Below, in pieces: positions 53,865-62,669 of a DNA stretch of 64,000 bases. The number at the start of each line of letters is the position of its first letter. Positions within the stretch are counted from its first letter, which is position 1. The stretch comes from Hyphomicrobiales bacterium (lineage in GTDB: Bacteria; Pseudomonadota; Alphaproteobacteria; Rhizobiales; Aestuariivirgaceae): NCBI GenBank assembly GCA_016710435.1, contig JADJVV010000001.1, forward strand, positions 1,076,501-1,140,500, given 5' to 3'. Below the pieces are notes generated by a model. It was not told the DNA's origin, did no database searches, and saw only the letters and a program-made list of their open reading frames with translations. The translations under genes and the position numbers were made by a program.

Positions 53865-56077
53865 AAATGCCAACCAGCAATGATCCACTGTCCCTGGCAT
53901 GATGGGGCGGCAGCAACATGCAGGGCCAGAGAGCCTTTCACCTTCGTGTCCTTGAGCCACAGCCGCAGGAAGGCCTGGATATCCACGTCGCGTCCGGCCT
54001 TTACCAGCAGCCGCCAGCGGTGACGGCCGCGGATGACCGATATGGGTGCCACCGCCGGGCCCAGCACCTGCACATCATCCGTTGGCGGAATATTCCGCGC
54101 CAGTGCCTTGGCAAAACGTTCGGCTGATGGTGCGTCCGTATCCGACACGATGATCGCGGCGAGCCGCCCATAGGGCGGCAGCCCCGCGCCCTGCCGGATC
54201 AGTTTCTCCTGGGCGTAATAAGCATCGCGGTCACCGCTGGCCAAGGCCCGCATCAGGGCATGCTCAGGCGAATAGGTCTGCACGAAGGCCCGGCCCGGAC
54301 GCTCGCCGCGTCCCGCACGGCCTGCGACCTGCGTCAGCAAGGCCCAGGTGCGTTCGCCGGCGCGCGGATCGGAGGATTCCAGGGCGAGGTCGGCGTCCAC
54401 CACGCCCACACAGGTGAGGTGCGGGAAGTGATGGCCCTTGGCCACCAGCTGCGTGCCGATGACGAGATTGTGCAGGCCATCCGCCACGTCGCGCAGCACA
54501 TCGCGCAGCAACACGCCCCGCGTGATGTCGCTGGAGAGGATCGCCATGCGCGCCTCGGGGAAATGCTTGATCGCCTCTTCGGCCAGCCGCTCCACGCCCG
54601 GTCCCACGGGCACTAGTTTCCCCTCCGTGCCACACTTCGGACAGGCGTTGGGAACGGGCTCCTGATGGCCGCAGTGATGGCACTGCATGAGGCGGCGAAA
54701 GCGATGCTCCACCATGGAGGCCGCGCAGTTGGGGCAATCGAGATGATGCCCGCAGGCGCGGCAGAGCGTGAGCGGCGCATAGCCCCGGCGGTTGAGAAAG
54801 AGCAGCGCCTGTTCGCCCGCATCGAGCGCCTTCTTCACCTCAAGCAGCAACGGTTCCGACAGCCACGAACCGCCCGGCACCTGCGCTGTGCGCATGTCGA
54901 TCAGATTGATCTCCGGCAACTCGGGGCGGCCGTGACGGTCCGAGAGCTTCACCGTCGCGTAGCGCCCCCGGTCCACGTTGACGAGGCTTTCGAGCGACGG
55001 CGTGGCCGACGACAGGATGACCGGGAAGCGGGCCAGCGCGCCGTAGAGCACCGCCATGTCGCGCGCGTGGTAGGTCACACCTTCATCCTGCTTGTAGGCA
55101 CCTTCATGTTCCTCATCGACAACGACAAGGCCGAGGTTGCACCAGGGCAGGAACAGGGCCGAGCGCGCACCGACCACGATCTTCGCCGAACCATCCGCCA
55201 CGCCCCGCCAGGTGCGCTCGCGCTCGCGTGGACGCAAATCGGAATGCCATCCCGCCGGCTCCACCCCGAAACGCCGTTCGACGCGCGCCAGGAAGGACGC
55301 GGTGAGGGCAATTTCGGGCAGTAACAACAGCACCTGCCTGCCCTGCCGCAAGGCTTCGGCAATGGCCTCGAAATAGACCTCGGTCTTGCCCGACCCCGTG
55401 ACGCCGTCCAGCAGCGTGACGCTGTGCCTTGCCGCCTGCACCGCCTCGCGCAGGTGGTCTGCGGCTGCCGTCTGGTCCGCCGAGAGCGCATAGGGTGCCT
55501 CATCAGGATCGGGTTCCGGGAAGGGACGCAAGGCAGGGAGAGCCACCTCTTCCAGCGCCCCGTCGCGGGCCATGGCCTTGACCACGGAAGTTCCCACACC
55601 CGCCGCCTGTGCCAGCGCGCTCGCGGGCAGCGGGAAGCCGTCGCGCAGGATTTCCAGCACGCGCTGGCGCTGCGGCGTCATGCGCTTGGGCAGCGCCGCT
55701 CCCAGCCTGTAGGCCACCTGGGCCCGCGGCGGCTCCAGCGCGGCCGGCACACGAAGCGCCATGCGCAGCACATTGCCGACCGGTTCGAGATAGTAGGCCG
55801 CCAGCCACTCGATGAACTTGCGGTGCGTGTCGGGCATCGGCGGCGCATCGAAACGCTGCACGACATCGCGCAGACGCATGTTGGTGGGAACCGCGGGCCG
55901 CACCTCCCAGACGACGCCGATGTAGCTGCGCGGTCCGAGCGGCACCTCGACATAGTCACCGGCCGCAAGGGCAAGTCCCGCGGGCACGCCATAGCTGTAG
56001 GCCTGCGCCAGCGCGAGCGGCAGCAGGACCTCGGCGACCATGGCGGAAGGAGACGGCATACCGTCAGGAATAGACAT
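53840..56077 (-). CDS. priA: primosomal protein N' (PriA helicase)
   Basis: A 745-residue DEAH-type helicase that restarts stalled replication forks. The 3'-DNA-binding domain is at the N-terminus (LPLALAQAYSYGVP), Walker A is GVTGSGKTEVYF, the DEAH-like box is VVDEEHEGAYKQ, and the zinc region has CRACGHHLDCPNC and CHHC...CPKC. The last 25 residues (AAAPSCQGQWIIAGWHF and on) do not match the usual ending VDVDPxSF, and this tail overlaps the mutarotase gene. The start at 56077 is tentative; the ATG at 56041 is an alternative. Confidence 0.93.
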   Translation of the reverse strand: MSIPDGMPSPSAMVAEVLLPLALAQAYSYGVPAGLALAAGDYVEVPLGPRSYIGVVWEVRPAVPTNMRLRDVVQRFDAPPMPDTHRKFIEWLAAYYLEPVGNVLRMALRVPAALEPPRAQVAYRLGAALPKRMTPQRQRVLEILRDGFPLPASALAQAAGVGTSVVKAMARDGALEEVALPALRPFPEPDPDEAPYALSADQTAAADHLREAVQAARHSVTLLDGVTGSGKTEVYFEAIAEALRQGRQVLLLLPEIALTASFLARVERRFGVEPAGWHSDLRPRERERTWRGVADGSAKIVVGARSALFLPWCNLGLVVVDEEHEGAYKQDEGVTYHARDMAVLYGALARFPVILSSATPSLESLVNVDRGRYATVKLSDRHGRPELPEINLIDMRTAQVPGGSWLSEPLLLEVKKALDAGEQALLFLNRRGYAPLTLCRACGHHLDCPNCAASMVEHRFRRLMQCHHCGHQEPVPNACPKCGTEGKLVPVGPGVERLAEEAIKHFPEARMAILSSDITRGVLLRDVLRDVADGLHNLVIGTQLVAKGHHFPHLTCVGVVDADLALESSDPRAGERTWALLTQVAGRAGRGERPGRAFVQTYSPEHALMRALASGDRDAYYAQEKLIRQGAGLPPYGRLAAIIVSDTDAPSAERFAKALARNIPPTDDVQVLGPAVAPISVIRGRHRWRLLVKAGRDVDIQAFLRLWLKDTKVKGSLALHVAAAPSCQGQWIIAGWHFQPNRHSM

Positions 56078-56113
56078 GGCAGGCCATTGCTTCCAGCCTT
56101 ATATCAGCCGGTC

Positions 56114-57481
56114 ATGACCGAAGCCCGCCCGCGTCCGGCGCCACCCTTCGTCCGCGAGATCATCTACGCGGAACCCTTTGCCATGGCGCGGCGGCTGAAG
56201 GGGGCACGCGCCCTCACGCTGCTCGAAAGCGTGCAGCGCCACGAGCATCTTGGCCGCTATTCCTTCCTCGCGTGCGATCCCGCGCAAACGCTGGTCGTGC
56301 AGGACGGCAAGGCGCTGCTCGATGGCACGCCGCAGGACCATGAGCCTTTCGCCGTGCTGCAAGACCTGCTGGCCGCACAGCCCCGCGCCCATGTGGCAGG
56401 ACTCCCGCCGTTTCAGGGCGGCTGGGCCGGATACATTTCGTATGATTACGGCCGCCATCTCGAACCCAAGGCGCGCATTCCGGCCTTCCAGCCCCTCTGC
56501 CCCGACATGGTGATGCACCGCTTCGACACGGTGATCGCCATCGACCATCTGCAGGAACGCGCCTGGATTTTCGCAGGCACCTCAGCCGATGCGGATGCGC
56601 TGGAGCAACGCCTGCGTCCGCGCCAGCAAGCGCTGGGGAATGGCACGGTGCCGGACCTTTCCGCGCAGGTGACGCGCGACACGCATGAACGCAACGTGGC
56701 GCGCACGGTCGACTACATCCTCGACGGCGACATCTTCCAGGCCAACATCACGCAGACCTTCGCCGCACCTGAGCCCGCGGGCTTCGACAGCTTCGCCCTC
56801 TATGAGCGCTTGCGCCAGCGCAACCCCGCGACCTTTGCGGCGCTGCTTGACTATGATGACATCAAGATCATCTCGTCCTCGCCCGAACGTCTTGTCCGCT
56901 TCGACGGCGAAACGGCAGAGGCGCGTCCCATCAAGGGCACGCGCCGCCGCGATGCCGACCCCATGCGCGATGAGGCGCTGGCGATGGAGTTGCAGGCCTC
57001 CCGCAAGGACCGCGCCGAGAACGTGATGATCGTCGACCTCCTGCGCAACGATCTCTCCCGCGTGGCGCTGCCGGGCACGGTCAAGGTGCCGGTGCTGTGC
57101 GGGCTCGAATCCTACGCCAACGTGCACCATCTCGTGTCCGTGGTGCAGGGCGGCCTCAGGCCGGGCAAGACGGTTGTCGATCTTCTCGCCGCGGTCTTCC
57201 CCGGCGGCTCGATCACCGGTGCACCGAAGATCAGGGCCATGGAGGTGATCGCCGAACTGGAGGCAGCGCCGCGCGGCGTCTATTGCGGCTCCATCGGCTA
57301 CATCAGCTTCAGCGGCCATTGTGACTTCAACATCGCCATCCGCACAGTGCAGGTGGCGGGCGGCATGGTGCGCGTGCAGGGCGGAGGCGGCATCACCGCG
57401 CGCTCGCAACCCGCCGCCGAATATGACGAGAGCCTCACCAAGATCGCCCGCATCCGCGCCGCGCTGGAGGATGCGCCATGA
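56114..57481 (+). CDS. pabB: aminodeoxychorismate synthase component I
   Basis: A 455-residue chorismate-using enzyme that, with the amidotransferase encoded next, makes 4-amino-4-deoxychorismate for folate. Chorismate-domain hallmarks are present: GDIFQANITQTF, SSSPERLVRF, PIKGTRRR, FPGGSITGAPKIRAMEVI and GSIGYISF. The PIKGT Lys-type motif fits PabB rather than TrpE. There is no fused amidotransferase. It is divergent from priA (36-nt gap), and its stop overlaps pabA by ATGA. Confidence 0.92.
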   Translation: MTEARPRPAPPFVREIIYAEPFAMARRLKGARALTLLESVQRHEHLGRYSFLACDPAQTLVVQDGKALLDGTPQDHEPFAVLQDLLAAQPRAHVAGLPPFQGGWAGYISYDYGRHLEPKARIPAFQPLCPDMVMHRFDTVIAIDHLQERAWIFAGTSADADALEQRLRPRQQALGNGTVPDLSAQVTRDTHERNVARTVDYILDGDIFQANITQTFAAPEPAGFDSFALYERLRQRNPATFAALLDYDDIKIISSSPERLVRFDGETAEARPIKGTRRRDADPMRDEALAMELQASRKDRAENVMIVDLLRNDLSRVALPGTVKVPVLCGLESYANVHHLVSVVQGGLRPGKTVVDLLAAVFPGGSITGAPKIRAMEVIAELEAAPRGVYCGSIGYISFSGHCDFNIAIRTVQVAGGMVRVQGGGGITARSQPAAEYDESLTKIARIRAALEDAP

Positions 57482-58035
57482 TCCTCATCGTCGACAACTA
57501 CGACAGCTTCGTCCACAACGTCGCCCGCTACTTCGAGGAACTGGGCGAACGCGTATTGCTCCGCCGCAATGACGAGGTGAGCCGCGGCGATCTCAAGGCC
57601 AAGGCCATCGTCGTCTCGCCGGGCCCCTGCGCCCCACGCCAGGCCGGACAATCCCTCGACATCGTGCGCGAACTCTCCGGGCAGGTCCCCATTCTCGGCA
57701 TTTGCCTCGGGCATCAGGTGATTGGCGAAGTCTTCGGCGATGTGGTGACCCGGGCGAAGAAGGCCATGCACGGCGACAGTTCCGAAATCACCCATGACGG
57801 CTCCGGTGTCTTCGAAGGCCTGCCGCAGCGCTTCAGTGCCGGACGCTATCATTCCCTGATCGTCGAACCGCGCGACGGCTCGCCGCTCACCATCACCGCG
57901 CGGAGCGAGGAAGGCGAAGTCATGGGCCTCCGCCACAGGGATCATCCCACCTACGGCGTGCAGTTCCACCCCGAATCCATTCTTACGGAACATGGCTACG
58001 AGATGCTTCGCAATTTCCTCAAGGTGACGGCATGA
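57478..58035 (+). CDS. pabA: glutamine amidotransferase subunit of aminodeoxychorismate synthase
   Basis: A 185-residue class I amidotransferase. The triad is visible: Cys76 in GICLGHQVIG, His and Glu in VQFHPESI. It supplies ammonia from glutamine to PabB. In many bacteria the same subunit also serves TrpE, so a dual role is possible; its place between pabB and pabC favours folate. It overlaps both neighbours by ATGA. Confidence 0.92.
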   Translation: MILIVDNYDSFVHNVARYFEELGERVLLRRNDEVSRGDLKAKAIVVSPGPCAPRQAGQSLDIVRELSGQVPILGICLGHQVIGEVFGDVVTRAKKAMHGDSSEITHDGSGVFEGLPQRFSAGRYHSLIVEPRDGSPLTITARSEEGEVMGLRHRDHPTYGVQFHPESILTEHGYEMLRNFLKVTA

Positions 58036-58868
58036 AGCGTGTCTGGTTCAAGGGCGGTTTGTACGACGGTGACATTGCGCTCTCGCCTTTTGACCGGGGC
58101 CTTACCCTGGGCGATGGCCTGTTCGAGACCATGCTCGTGCTGAATGGCGTGGCTCTTGATCTGCAGGATCATCTCGCCCGCCTCGCGGCCAGCGCGGCGG
58201 AACTCGGCATAGCCTGTCCACGTGATGAAATAGCCCATTCCGTTGCCGTGCTGTGCAAGGGCGTGGCGGCCCATCACGTCCTGCGCCTCACTTTGACGCG
58301 AGGCTCCGCCGGACGGGGACTGGCGACCGATACGGATGACTTCACCTACATCGCGACATTGCAACCCTTCAACGCCGCGCTGATGTTCCGGCCGACGGAG
58401 CTCCGCCTCGTCTCGGTGTGCCGCAACGACACCTCCGATGCCTCGCGCATGAAGACCACATCCTACATGGACCAGATTCTCGCCGCGCGGGAGGCACAGG
58501 CCGAGTCGGCCGCCGAGCCACTGATGTTGAACACCAGGGGCCGCGTCGCGTCATCCACCATCGGCAATGTCTTTCTCACCTTCGGCACGACACTGGTCAC
58601 GCCATCGCTGGACCAGGGCATCCTCCCCGGCATCATGCGCAAAAACGTGATAGGCGTTGCAGCCCGCGCCGGATTCTCCATCGCGGAGCGTCCCGTCGAA
58701 GTGCCCGAACTCGAGAAAGCAGATGGCGTCTTCCTCACCAACAGCCTCCGCTTTCTCTGTCCTTCGCCCCGCCATGGGCGGAAGGACTTCGCACCCATCA
58801 TCGAACTGCTGTGCGCGCAGGCGAAAGCCGCCTGCGGCATGGACCCCCGCATCAAACCTGAGGAGTAA
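58032..58868 (+). CDS. pabC: class IV aminotransferase fold protein, probable aminodeoxychorismate lyase
   Basis: A 278-residue PLP-fold protein. The PLP lysine is probably Lys141 in RMKTTSYMDQ, and the RGLTLGDGLFETMLV start is typical. Place in a pabB-pabA-pabC operon suggests the lyase that gives 4-aminobenzoate. One oddity: the Glu that usually holds the PLP ring nitrogen in the VxEGxxxN motif is Ser174 here (RVASSTIGNVF). A D-amino-acid or branched-chain aminotransferase role is the main alternative. Confidence 0.82.
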   Translation: MKRVWFKGGLYDGDIALSPFDRGLTLGDGLFETMLVLNGVALDLQDHLARLAASAAELGIACPRDEIAHSVAVLCKGVAAHHVLRLTLTRGSAGRGLATDTDDFTYIATLQPFNAALMFRPTELRLVSVCRNDTSDASRMKTTSYMDQILAAREAQAESAAEPLMLNTRGRVASSTIGNVFLTFGTTLVTPSLDQGILPGIMRKNVIGVAARAGFSIAERPVEVPELEKADGVFLTNSLRFLCPSPRHGRKDFAPIIELLCAQAKAACGMDPRIKPEE

Positions 58869-58871
58869 GTC

Positions 58872-59522
58872 ATGAAATTCTTTGTCGACACCGCTGATAT
58901 CGCCGAGATCAAGGCCTGTCACGATATGGGCCTCGTGGATGGCGTCACCACCAATCCTTCCATCATCGCCAAGTCGGGCCGCAAGATCAAAGAGGTGATC
59001 GCGGAAATCTGTTCCTTCGTGGAAGGCCCCGTCTCCGCAGAAGTGACGGCACTCGATTATGACGGCATGATCCGCGAAGGCAACGAGCTGCGCGCCATCG
59101 CCAAGAACATCGCCGTCAAGGTGCCGCTGACGCCCGCTGGTCTCAAGGCCTGCCGCGCCTTCCGCGAGAAAGATACCATGGTGAACGTGACGCTCTGCTT
59201 CTCGGCCAACCAGGCCCTGCTTGCCGCAAAGTCCGGCGCCACCTTCATCTCGCCCTTCGTCGGCCGCCTCGACGACATCGGACTGCCCGGCATGGACCTC
59301 ATCAGCGAGATCCGCACCATCTATGACAACTACGGTTTCGATACGAACATTCTCTCGGCCTCCATGCGGACCGTGAACCACATCAAGGAAGCCGCATTGC
59401 TGGGTGCCGATTATGTCACGGCCCCGCCCGCCACGCTGAAGGCGCTCTATGCCCATCCGCTCACCGACAAGGGCCTGGAAGCATTCCTCGCCGACTGGAA
59501 AAAATCAGGGCAGAGCATTTGA
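58872..59522 (+). CDS. fructose-6-phosphate aldolase/transaldolase (TalC/FSA type)
   Basis: A 216-residue small transaldolase-family protein. The Schiff-base lysine is Lys83 in [11 protein letters not shown], the start [14 protein letters not shown] and [13 protein letters not shown] are diagnostic, and [16 protein letters not shown] follows. Members of this size are either transaldolases of the pentose-phosphate pathway or fructose-6-phosphate aldolases; sequence alone does not decide. GGAG lies six nt before the ATG, overlapping the end of pabC. The next gene starts at its stop codon. Confidence 0.92.
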   Translation: MKFFVDTADIAEIKACHDMGLVDGVTTNPSIIAKSGRKIKEVIAEICSFVEGPVSAEVTALDYDGMIREGNELRAIAKNIAVKVPLTPAGLKACRAFREKDTMVNVTLCFSANQALLAAKSGATFISPFVGRLDDIGLPGMDLISEIRTIYDNYGFDTNILSASMRTVNHIKEAALLGADYVTAPPATLKALYAHPLTDKGLEAFLADWKKSGQSI

Positions 59523-59821
59523 TCACCGAGCATGCAGTCCTGCAGGTGAAGGCGGGGCAAGCCCACGCCTTCACGGCGGCGCTCCGCCAGGCGGAGCCGC
59601 TGATTGCCGCCACGCCGGGTTTCGTTGGCATGGAGGTGCTTCCCTGCGTCGAGACGCCGGACCGCTTTCTGCTGCTGGTCCGCTGGGAAACCGTGGAGGC
59701 CCACGAAACGGGATTCCGCCAGTCGCCACGCTATGCCGCATGGAAGGCGCTGCTCCATCATTTCTATGATCCCTTTCCGGTGGTGGAACATTACGCGCCT
59801 TCCGTGACCAGCGGCGGGTAA
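59519..59821 (+). CDS. antibiotic biosynthesis monooxygenase (ABM)-fold protein
   Basis: A 100-residue protein with the ferredoxin-like ABM fold: [42 protein letters not shown] and [14 protein letters not shown]. Members include quinol monooxygenases and haem-degrading enzymes; many have no known substrate. The frame opens with a TTG that overlaps the stop of the aldolase gene (TTGA), with GGGCAGAG upstream, so translation is probably coupled. Confidence 0.77.
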   Translation: MITEHAVLQVKAGQAHAFTAALRQAEPLIAATPGFVGMEVLPCVETPDRFLLLVRWETVEAHETGFRQSPRYAAWKALLHHFYDPFPVVEHYAPSVTSGG

Positions 59822-59858
59822 CGCCCCGGCAAGGAGTTGAGGGTAGCCTCGCTGGCCC

Positions 59859-60785
59859 ATGGACCTCACCCAATTCCACCTCGCTCCCGATGCCGCCGGA
59901 ATTGCCGGCAAGTGGCTGCAGTCGCTGGCCTCCGAGCGCCGCCTGGCGGTGAAGTCGCGCGAGGCCTATGCGCGCGATCTCATGCAGTTCGCGGCCTTCC
60001 TCGCTGAACATCAGGACCGGCCCGCCAGCAAGGCCGATCTCGCCGCGCTGGCGCTGGGTGATTTCCGCGCCTTCCTGGCCCGCCGCAAGGGTGAGGGCAT
60101 CGCCAGCCGCTCCGTCGCCCGCCAGGTGTCGGCCTTGCGCTCCTTCTTCCGCTTCGCCGAACGCAACGGCCATTTCGTCAATCCAGCCTACGGGGCGTTG
60201 CGCACACCGAAGCTGCCCCATGCGATTCCCCGACCCCTCGCCGAAGACGCCGCCCGCAACACCGCCGACCTGTCGGCCGCCTTTGAGCCGGGTTGGGTGG
60301 GATTGCGCGACCGTGCCGTGCTGACGCTGCTCTATGCCTGCGGGCTCCGCATTTCAGAATGCCTCGGCCTGACACCGGATTCCCTTGCAGCCTCGCCCAT
60401 GCGGGTGCGCGGCAAAGGCGGCAAGGACCGCCTCGTCCCCGTGCTGGAGAGCGCCAGGGCCGCCGTTGCGGCATACCAGGCGGCGTGTCCCTTTGACCTT
60501 GCCCGCGACCAGCCCCTGTTCCGGGGCGAAAAGGGTGGACCTCTGTCACCCCGCATCGTGCAGCTGCTCATGGAAAAGCTGCGCGGCGCCTTGTCGCTCC
60601 CCGATACGGCAACACCGCACGCGCTCCGCCATTCCTTTGCCTCGCATCTCCTCGGCAACGGTGCCGACCTCCGCGTCATCCAGGAATTGATGGGACACGC
60701 CTCGCTTTCCACGACGCAAGTCTATACCGAGGTCAACCGCGCCCATCTGCTGCAGCAATATCGCAAGGCTTTTCCCGGCGCTTGA
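59859..60785 (+). CDS. xerC: tyrosine recombinase XerC
   Basis: A 308-residue recombinase that resolves chromosome dimers at dif together with XerD. The N-terminal core-binding domain is at about 15-110. Catalytic residues are visible: Arg in YACGLRISE, Lys in GKGGKDR, His and Arg in HALRHSFASH, His in LMGHASLSTTQ and Tyr in VYTEVNR. Its location near priA is common in Hyphomicrobiales. XerC rather than XerD is inferred from this context. Confidence 0.92.
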   Translation: MDLTQFHLAPDAAGIAGKWLQSLASERRLAVKSREAYARDLMQFAAFLAEHQDRPASKADLAALALGDFRAFLARRKGEGIASRSVARQVSALRSFFRFAERNGHFVNPAYGALRTPKLPHAIPRPLAEDAARNTADLSAAFEPGWVGLRDRAVLTLLYACGLRISECLGLTPDSLAASPMRVRGKGGKDRLVPVLESARAAVAAYQAACPFDLARDQPLFRGEKGGPLSPRIVQLLMEKLRGALSLPDTATPHALRHSFASHLLGNGADLRVIQELMGHASLSTTQVYTEVNRAHLLQQYRKAFPGA

Positions 60786-60821
60786 TCTTGCCCGGATCAG
60801 CGTCCTGCTCTACCAAGCCTC

Positions 60822-62162
60822 ATGCGCGGCGCCCTTCCCTCACTCGACATCGTAACCCCCAACGACAATTTTCCCGAAAAGGCCGATGCCGTCATCGTCG
60901 GCGGCGGCATCATCGGCGTCATGACGGCGCTGGAACTGTCGGAACGCGGATTGTTCGTGGTGGTGGTGGAAAAGGGCGAGATCGCCTGCGAGCAGTCCAG
61001 CCGCAACTGGGGCTGGGTGCGCCAGATGGGCCGCGACCCCCGTGAACTTCCACTGATCCTCGTGGCGCTGGAAAAGTGGCGCAAGATGAACGAGCGTGTT
61101 GGCGCGGAAACGGGCTTCCGCCAGAGCGGCATCCTCTACATGAGCGAAACCGACGAACAGTTCGCGCAGAAGGAAGCCTGGCACCGCGACAATGCCGTGC
61201 CGAACAAACTCAACACCCGTCTGGTGAATGCAAAGGAAGTGGCGGCTCTCGCGCCCGGTTCGCTCAAGGCCTGGCGGGGCGGACTCTTCACCGCCGAGGA
61301 TGGCCGGGCGGAACCCTCGATCGCCGTGTCCGCCATGGCGCGGGCCTTGCAGAAGCGCGGCGGACTGATCTTCACCCACTGCGCCGCCCGCGGCATTGAA
61401 ACATCCGCCGGCAAGGTCTCGGCGCTTGTCACCGAGAAGGGAACGATCCGCACCGATACGGTTGTCGTCGCTGGCGGCTATTGGTCACGCGCCTTCCTGC
61501 GCAATGCCGGGGTCAAATTCCCCCAGCTCGGTGTCGTCTGTTCGGTGCTGCGCACGGCGCCGCGTGATGCCGGCCTGAAGCACACCATTTCCGGTGGCAA
61601 ATATACCGCGCGCCGCCGCCTCGACGGCGGTTACACGATCACCCACAACCATCTCTCCGTCGCGGAACTCACTCCCGGACATTTCCGCCAGTTCATGAAA
61701 TTCCTGCCGCTGCTCCGCCTCGACTTCGGGGGCGTGAAGATCAGGATGGGCAGCCGCTATGTGCGCGAACTCATCATGCGCAAGCGTTGGGCGCTCGACC
61801 AGATTTCTCCCTTCGAGCGTTGGCGCATTCTCGATCCCAAGCCCTACAACGGCATCCTGCGGGAAGCGCTCTCGGCGTTGCAGGCGGATTTTCCCGCCTT
61901 CCAGGGCATTGAAGTGGTGGAGCGCTGGGCCGGCATGATCGATGCAACGCCGGACGCGGTTCCGGTTTTCGATGCCATTTCCAAGGTTCCGGGATTGTTT
62001 GTGGCGTCGGGACTCTCGGGCCACGGATTCGGCCTTGGACCAGGTGCGGGCCAGCTGATGGCGGAGATCATCACGGGCGAGAAGCCCTGCGTCGATCCCA
62101 CGCCGTTCAGGCATGGACGTTTCGGCTGGTTCTCCAGACCGGCACCGACGACGGGACTTTAG
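60822..62162 (+). CDS. FAD-dependent oxidoreductase (DAO family)
   Basis: A 446-residue flavoenzyme. The FAD-binding motif VIVGGGIIGVMTALEL is at about 24-39, followed by the ESS-type segment CEQSSRNWGWVRQMGRDPRE, and the C-terminus has a second FAD contact in ASGLSGHGFGLGPGAGQLMA. The family oxidises amino acids such as glycine, sarcosine or D-amino acids. There is no partner subunit gene. It is 36 nt after xerC, facing a receiver-protein gene. Confidence 0.87.
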   Translation: MRGALPSLDIVTPNDNFPEKADAVIVGGGIIGVMTALELSERGLFVVVVEKGEIACEQSSRNWGWVRQMGRDPRELPLILVALEKWRKMNERVGAETGFRQSGILYMSETDEQFAQKEAWHRDNAVPNKLNTRLVNAKEVAALAPGSLKAWRGGLFTAEDGRAEPSIAVSAMARALQKRGGLIFTHCAARGIETSAGKVSALVTEKGTIRTDTVVVAGGYWSRAFLRNAGVKFPQLGVVCSVLRTAPRDAGLKHTISGGKYTARRRLDGGYTITHNHLSVAELTPGHFRQFMKFLPLLRLDFGGVKIRMGSRYVRELIMRKRWALDQISPFERWRILDPKPYNGILREALSALQADFPAFQGIEVVERWAGMIDATPDAVPVFDAISKVPGLFVASGLSGHGFGLGPGAGQLMAEIITGEKPCVDPTPFRHGRFGWFSRPAPTTGL

Positions 62163-62171
62163 GAAGAGGGA

Positions 62172-62567
62172 TCAGGCCGCCTTGGCCGAGTGCTGCAAGG
62201 CACGCTCAACGGTGTTGAGCAATTCCTGCGGCTGCACGGGCTTGCGCATGAACTCGAACACCTTGAGGCCGAGCGCGCGAAGCTGGGTCGAGCGTTCCAC
62301 ATCCGCCGTCACCATCACGATCGCCGCGTTGGAGCCCATGGCCTGCAGGGTCTCCACAACATCGAGGCCGTTCTTCACGCTGCCGAGGCGGAAATCAAAC
62401 ACACCCACGGCGAATTTCTGATCCACCGCAAATTCAACGGCACTTTCCGGATCGGCAAAGCCTTTCACCCGGTAGCCCACATCCGCCAGCAGTTCGGCGA
62501 CGCTGGTCAAAAGATCAACGTCGTCATCCAGAACCATCACATCGACATTCTTAACGTCACCAGACAT
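62172..62567 (-). CDS. single-domain response regulator (receiver only)
   Basis: A 131-residue receiver with no output domain. Acidic pocket residues are Asp14-16 (LDDDVDLL), the phosphoacceptor is Asp58 in VFDFRLGS, the Thr is Thr87 in MVTAD, and the Lys is Lys109 in MRKPVQ. Such proteins act as phosphate shuttles or bind partners directly. GAGGG lies six nt before the ATG at 62567, so that start is chosen over ATGs upstream. No kinase gene is nearby. An 18-bp palindrome lies 66 nt upstream. Confidence 0.9.
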   Translation of the reverse strand: MSGDVKNVDVMVLDDDVDLLTSVAELLADVGYRVKGFADPESAVEFAVDQKFAVGVFDFRLGSVKNGLDVVETLQAMGSNAAIVMVTADVERSTQLRALGLKVFEFMRKPVQPQELLNTVERALQHSAKAA

Positions 62568-62632
62568 GGCCATCCCTCGTTTCTTGTTAGGACGAGTTTT
62601 AGGCAAATCCGCTTGCGAGGCCCTGAATCAAA

Positions 62633-62650
62633 CCGTTCAAATTTGAACGG
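62633..62650. promoter_or_regulatory. 18-bp perfect palindrome between lpd and the receiver gene
   Basis: CCGTTCAAATTTGAACGG reads the same on both strands. It lies 66 nt upstream of the receiver start and 20 nt downstream of the lpd stop. An AT-rich centre without a T-tract favours a protein-binding site over a terminator, though a hairpin ending lpd mRNA is possible. Confidence 0.5.
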
Positions 62651-62669
62651 ATGCAGGATGCATGGTTTC

